Source: Oscillospiraceae bacterium (GTDB taxonomy: Bacteria > Bacillota > Clostridia > Oscillospirales > Acutalibacteraceae). Taken from it: a stretch of 8,243 bases of DNA. The stretch spans positions 1 through 8,243 of the forward strand of contig DOZQ01000020.1 of the NCBI GenBank assembly GCA_003517915.1. The letters run 5' to 3'. The notes beneath the pieces are model-generated. The model was not told where the DNA came from and ran no database searches. It was given only the letters and a program-made list of their open reading frames with translations. A program made the position numbers and the translations under genes. Of the stretch, positions 5,362 to 8,243 are shown one piece after another (the stretch's first letter is position 1; each line of letters starts with the position of its first letter).

Positions 5362-5473
5362 GGTGCGCTTCTGCCGGCAATTCAATCCACCCTGCATTAG
5401 TGTATTTAGTATTAGCGGAGCATAGCGGGCGCATATGAAAATCCGCCCTATAAACAAAGAACGGAGAAATCAC
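5362..5473 (+). other. Short spacer before tyrA
   Basis: This 112-bp stretch lies between the repeat array and the tyrA start. It carries the tyrA ribosome binding site (GGAG at 5463-5466) and a minor inverted repeat around 5424-5449 (GCGG / CCGC). I find no promoter with both good boxes. The best try, TTCAAT (5381-5386) with TATTTA (5403-5408), is poor. Confidence 0.4.
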
Positions 5474-6304
5474 ATGACAGTATTGATCGTGGGACTTGGG
5501 CTTATCGGCGGCTCTTACGCGAAGGCGCTAAAAGCCAAAACCGGCCACACGGTTTTGGGGCTGGATAATAATCCGGAGGTGATAGTCCAGGCTCTTAAAA
5601 GCGGTTCTATAGACCGGGCCGCGGCGGCTGAGGATTTAAAAACCGCCGATCTTATTATTTTGGCGCTTTATCCCGCGCAGACGGTGGAATTTATTACCGG
5701 CCACGCCCGTGATTTCGGCTTCCACCCTTTGGTTATCGACAGTTGCGGAGTTAAAGAAACAATCTGCCGGAGCGTATATCCCCTGGCCGCGCGCCACGGC
5801 TTTCGATTTGTGGGCACACATCCCATGGCGGGCAAGGAAAAGGGCGGCTTTGAAAGCAGCGACGCCGGACTGTTCGACGGCGCGAGATTCATAATCACAC
5901 CCGAGCGTCCGAAGTCTCCTGAAATAGAGACGCTGTGCGCCTTTGCCGTGGAGCTGGGCTTCACGAAATGCATTGTCACCTCCCCGGCGCGGCATGACGA
6001 AATGATCGCTTACACCTCTCAGCTCCCGCATATTTTGGCCTGCGCTTATATCTTTGACGAAAGGGCTAAGGAACACGACGGCTTCAGCGCCGGTTCCTTT
6101 CGGGACGTTTCGCGCGTGGCTCAGATCAATGAGGTGATGTGGACCCAGCTTTTTATGGAAAACCGGGAGCCGCTCTCGCAGCAGATATCCGGCCTTATAA
6201 AAAATCTCAGTCTGCTTAAAGACGCCGTCGACGCGGGGGATTCCAAAACCATGACATCACTGCTTCGCAAAGGGCGGCTTATAAAGGAGGAGATCACGCC
6301 ATGA
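5474..6304 (+). CDS. tyrA: Prephenate dehydrogenase
   Basis: TyrA oxidatively decarboxylates prephenate to 4-hydroxyphenylpyruvate, the tyrosine branch from chorismate. The 276 residues hold one catalytic unit without a fused chorismate mutase or ACT domain. GLGLIGGS (7-14) is the Rossmann loop. Asp31 at the end of the second strand suggests NAD preference. THPMAG carries His116, SQLPHI carries His186, and GSFRDVSRVA follows, the likely equivalents of the catalytic and substrate-binding residues of the Aquifex enzyme. ATG 5474 is preferred because GGAG (5463-5466) is 7 nt upstream and the N-terminus MTVLIVGLGLIGG is typical. An in-frame ATG at 5435 would add 13 basic residues and lacks a good binding site. 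Its TGA overlaps the aroB start as ATGA, so the two are translationally linked. With no ACT domain here, feedback control by tyrosine may lie elsewhere, for example in the aroF attenuator (inference). Confidence 0.95.
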   Translation: MTVLIVGLGLIGGSYAKALKAKTGHTVLGLDNNPEVIVQALKSGSIDRAAAAEDLKTADLIILALYPAQTVEFITGHARDFGFHPLVIDSCGVKETICRSVYPLAARHGFRFVGTHPMAGKEKGGFESSDAGLFDGARFIITPERPKSPEIETLCAFAVELGFTKCIVTSPARHDEMIAYTSQLPHILACAYIFDERAKEHDGFSAGSFRDVSRVAQINEVMWTQLFMENREPLSQQISGLIKNLSLLKDAVDAGDSKTMTSLLRKGRLIKEEITP

Positions 6305-7365
6305 AACGTATAACGGTTGAGCTTTCAAACCCCTATGATATCTTAATAGAACACGGGCTTTTAAACAATGCCGGCGAATATATCAGGCAACTCTCCGACG
6401 CGAAAAAAGCGGTTATTGTCACCGATTCCAACGTCGGTCCGCTTTATGTCGGCCAGGTTACAGACTCGCTCGAAAAAGCCGGATTTTCGTCTGAGGTTTT
6501 TACCTTCCCTGCGGGAGAATCCTCAAAGGTATTGGCGACCCTTTCTCAGATACTTTCTTTTTTTGCCGAAAACGAACTTTCACGCAGTGATATGATAGTC
6601 GCGCTTGGCGGCGGGGTGACAAGCGATATCGCGGGCTTTGCCGCCGCCGTATATCTGCGCGGAACGCGGTTTGTCAGCATTCCGACCTCCCTGCTGGCAC
6701 AGATCGACGCATCGGTCGGAGGCAAGACCGGCTGTGATATACCTCAGGGGAAAAATCTTATAGGCGCTTTTCACCAGCCCTCTGCTGTGCTCATCGACCC
6801 CGCCGCGCTGGATACTCTGCCGCGCCCGGTGCTCTGCGACGGAATGGCCGAGGCGATAAAATACGGCTGTATTATGTCGCCCCGGCTGTTTGACAGTCTT
6901 GCCGAGAAAGGAACCCTTCAGGCCGAAGAGCTTATAAGCGAATGTATTTTGCTCAAAAAGCGGCTGGTCGAACAGGACGAAAAGGACTTGGGCGACCGGA
7001 TGCTTTTAAATTTCGGGCATACCCTTGGTCACGCCATAGAAAAATACTACGGGTTTTCCGGTTGCACGCACGGTCAGGCGGTTTCGATAGGCATGGCGGT
7101 CATGGCCTTAGCCGGAGAAAAAGCCGGGCTGACCGCTCCCGGCAGCGCGGAAAAAATCATCGCCGCCGCCAAGGCCTACGGACTGCCCACATCCTGCGGA
7201 GCCAAACCCACCGAAATCGCCTGCATTGCCGGAAAGGATAAAAAGGTACTGGGCGGCAAGCTGAATCTGGTGCTTATACGTCAAATCGGCGACGCGTTCC
7301 TTTATCCGATAGCGTCTGACGAGCTTTTTGGCTTTATAAGCGAGCCGAATTGGTGGCGGTCATGA
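6301..7365 (+). CDS. aroB: 3-Dehydroquinate synthase
   Basis: AroB converts DAHP to 3-dehydroquinate, the second shikimate step, using NAD and a divalent metal. The 354 residues match the family. GGGVTSDIAGF (103-113) is the NAD-binding glycine loop. IPTSLLAQIDASVGGKTG (127-144) and GKNLIGAFHQP (150-160) form the active site. The predicted metal ligands are Glu184 (GMAEAIKYG), His240 (NFGHTLGHA) and His257 (THGQAV). ATG 6301 overlaps the tyrA stop by four bases and has AAGGAGG about 9 nt upstream inside tyrA. Its own stop overlaps the aroA start in the same way, which makes a compact tyrA-aroB-aroA operon. The gene is complete with no disrupted motif. Confidence 0.97.
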   Translation: MKRITVELSNPYDILIEHGLLNNAGEYIRQLSDAKKAVIVTDSNVGPLYVGQVTDSLEKAGFSSEVFTFPAGESSKVLATLSQILSFFAENELSRSDMIVALGGGVTSDIAGFAAAVYLRGTRFVSIPTSLLAQIDASVGGKTGCDIPQGKNLIGAFHQPSAVLIDPAALDTLPRPVLCDGMAEAIKYGCIMSPRLFDSLAEKGTLQAEELISECILLKKRLVEQDEKDLGDRMLLNFGHTLGHAIEKYYGFSGCTHGQAVSIGMAVMALAGEKAGLTAPGSAEKIIAAAKAYGLPTSCGAKPTEIACIAGKDKKVLGGKLNLVLIRQIGDAFLYPIASDELFGFISEPNWWRS

Positions 7366-8243
7366 GCCGGGTAATCATAACCCCTTCGGCGTTGCGCGGC
7401 ACTCTCAGGCTGCCGCCGTCGAAAAGCGATGCCCACCGCGCCGTTATCTGCGCGGGTCTGGCCGAGGGAATCAGCCACATCTCACCTGTTAGCCTGTCGG
7501 ACGACATAGCCGCCACCTGCGATTGTATGAGAGCTTTGGGAACGAGGATTACACGAAACGGGGATATTCTGACGGTGGAGGGCCGGGGCGGCATCACGCC
7601 GGAGCATGCCGTGATGGACTGCCGGGAATCCGGTTCTACCCTGCGTTTTTTACTGCCGGTCGCGGCGTCTGGAGGGATAAACTCCCTTTTCACCGGCGCG
7701 GGGCGTCTCCCCGACCGGCCAATTAAAGATTATCTTGACCTGCTGGCCGCCCATGGAGCACAGTATGGCAGCCCCGCGCTGCCTCTCACCCTTTCGGGTC
7801 GTCTTAAACCCGGAGTCTATGAGCTGCCGGGCAATGTCAGCTCCCAGATGATTTCGGGGCTTATGTTCGCGCTGCCGATGCTTGGCGGTGACAGTGAGAT
7901 ACGCCTTATAAATCCGCTTGAGTCAGCTGGATATGTAAACATGACCGCCGCCGCATTGCGCTCCTTCGGCATACGGATTCACGCAGCCAAAAACGGATAT
8001 TTCATCCCCGGCGGGCAGCGCTATATTCCCCGCGATTACAAGGTGGAGGCGGACTGGTCGCAGGCGGCGTTTTTTTACTGCGCCGCCGCGCTTTCGGGCG
8101 ATATCACCCTCACCGGCTTAAATCCCGAATCGGTTCAGGGCGACCGCCTTGTTAATTCGCTCTTTCGGGATTTCGGCGCGGCGCTTTCCGAAAATTCCGG
8201 CTTTAGGATAAAAAGCGCGCCGCTCAGCGGCATAACGGTCGAT
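7362..8243 (+). CDS. aroA: 3-Phosphoshikimate 1-carboxyvinyltransferase (EPSP synthase), 3' end outside the window
   Basis: AroA transfers enolpyruvyl from PEP to shikimate-3-phosphate, the sixth shikimate step and the target of glyphosate. The frame is open from ATG 7362 to the right edge, 294 codons of an expected 420 or so. Visible motifs are LPPSKSDAHRA (17-27, with the PEP/S3P-binding Lys21, Ser22 and Arg26), CRESGSTLRF (87-96, at the place of the NAGTAMR loop of the E. coli enzyme), RLPDRPIKDYL, GNVSSQMISGL and VEADWSQAAFF with the catalytic-type Asp, then QGDRLV. The ESGST loop differs from the E. coli NAGTA form; it matches what I remember of clostridial enzymes, and a drug phenotype cannot be read from it. 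The start overlaps the aroB stop (ATGA) with only a weak GGTGG upstream, so translation probably depends on coupling to aroB. Confidence 0.95.
   Translation, partial: MSRVIITPSALRGTLRLPPSKSDAHRAVICAGLAEGISHISPVSLSDDIAATCDCMRALGTRITRNGDILTVEGRGGITPEHAVMDCRESGSTLRFLLPVAASGGINSLFTGAGRLPDRPIKDYLDLLAAHGAQYGSPALPLTLSGRLKPGVYELPGNVSSQMISGLMFALPMLGGDSEIRLINPLESAGYVNMTAAALRSFGIRIHAAKNGYFIPGGQRYIPRDYKVEADWSQAAFFYCAAALSGDITLTGLNPESVQGDRLVNSLFRDFGAALSENSGFRIKSAPLSGITVD

Noticed and set aside
5435..5473. Upstream ATG for tyrA
   Set aside because: The GGAG site fits ATG 5474, and the 13 extra residues are basic and precede the usual N-terminal strand of the Rossmann fold.

Overview
The window looks like chromosomal DNA of a Gram-positive Clostridia-type bacterium (Bacillota). 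It has a full-length membrane-anchored RNase Y, strong AAGGAGG-type ribosome binding sites, sigma-A promoters of the form TTGACA-N17-TATnAT, short T-tailed intrinsic terminators, and a beta-subtype (Thermotoga-like) DAHP synthase. The family cannot be fixed from this sequence; an Oscillospirales-like lineage is a guess. No phage, transposase, CRISPR array, tRNA or rRNA is visible.

Layout. Positions 1-265 are a gene-poor left edge with two intrinsic terminators. Positions 292-1845 (minus) are rny, with its own promoter near 2128-2156 and a structured untranslated leader of about 275 nt. Positions 2223-3059 (minus) are aroE, shikimate dehydrogenase. It diverges from acpP (3247-3474, plus), acyl carrier protein, which has a clean promoter and a hairpin after it. 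Positions 3475-3698 hold no gene but contain inverted repeats. From about 3699 to the right edge lies an aromatic amino acid locus on the plus strand: promoter, a 35-residue Tyr/Phe-rich leader peptide, an antiterminator/terminator pair, DAHP synthase (aroF, broken by two +1 frameshifts as read here), a tandem repeat of about 130 bp, then tyrA, aroB and aroA joined by ATGA stop/start overlaps. aroA runs off the right edge.

How the genes work together. DAHP synthase, dehydroquinate synthase (AroB), shikimate dehydrogenase (AroE) and EPSP synthase (AroA) are steps of the shikimate pathway to chorismate. TyrA is the prephenate-to-tyrosine branch. The leader in front of aroF has the parts of a ribosome-stalling attenuator that reads charged tRNA-Tyr and tRNA-Phe: 11 of 35 codons are Tyr or Phe and none is Trp. 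Its stop codon lies inside the left arm of an antiterminator that competes with a perfect 11-bp terminator.

The points most worth a second look are this attenuator with its alternative pairings, the two frameshifts in the gene it controls, and the three-and-a-bit tandem copies of a unit that starts inside the last codons of aroF and carries a terminator each time, which puts stacked terminators between aroF and tyrA-aroB-aroA.
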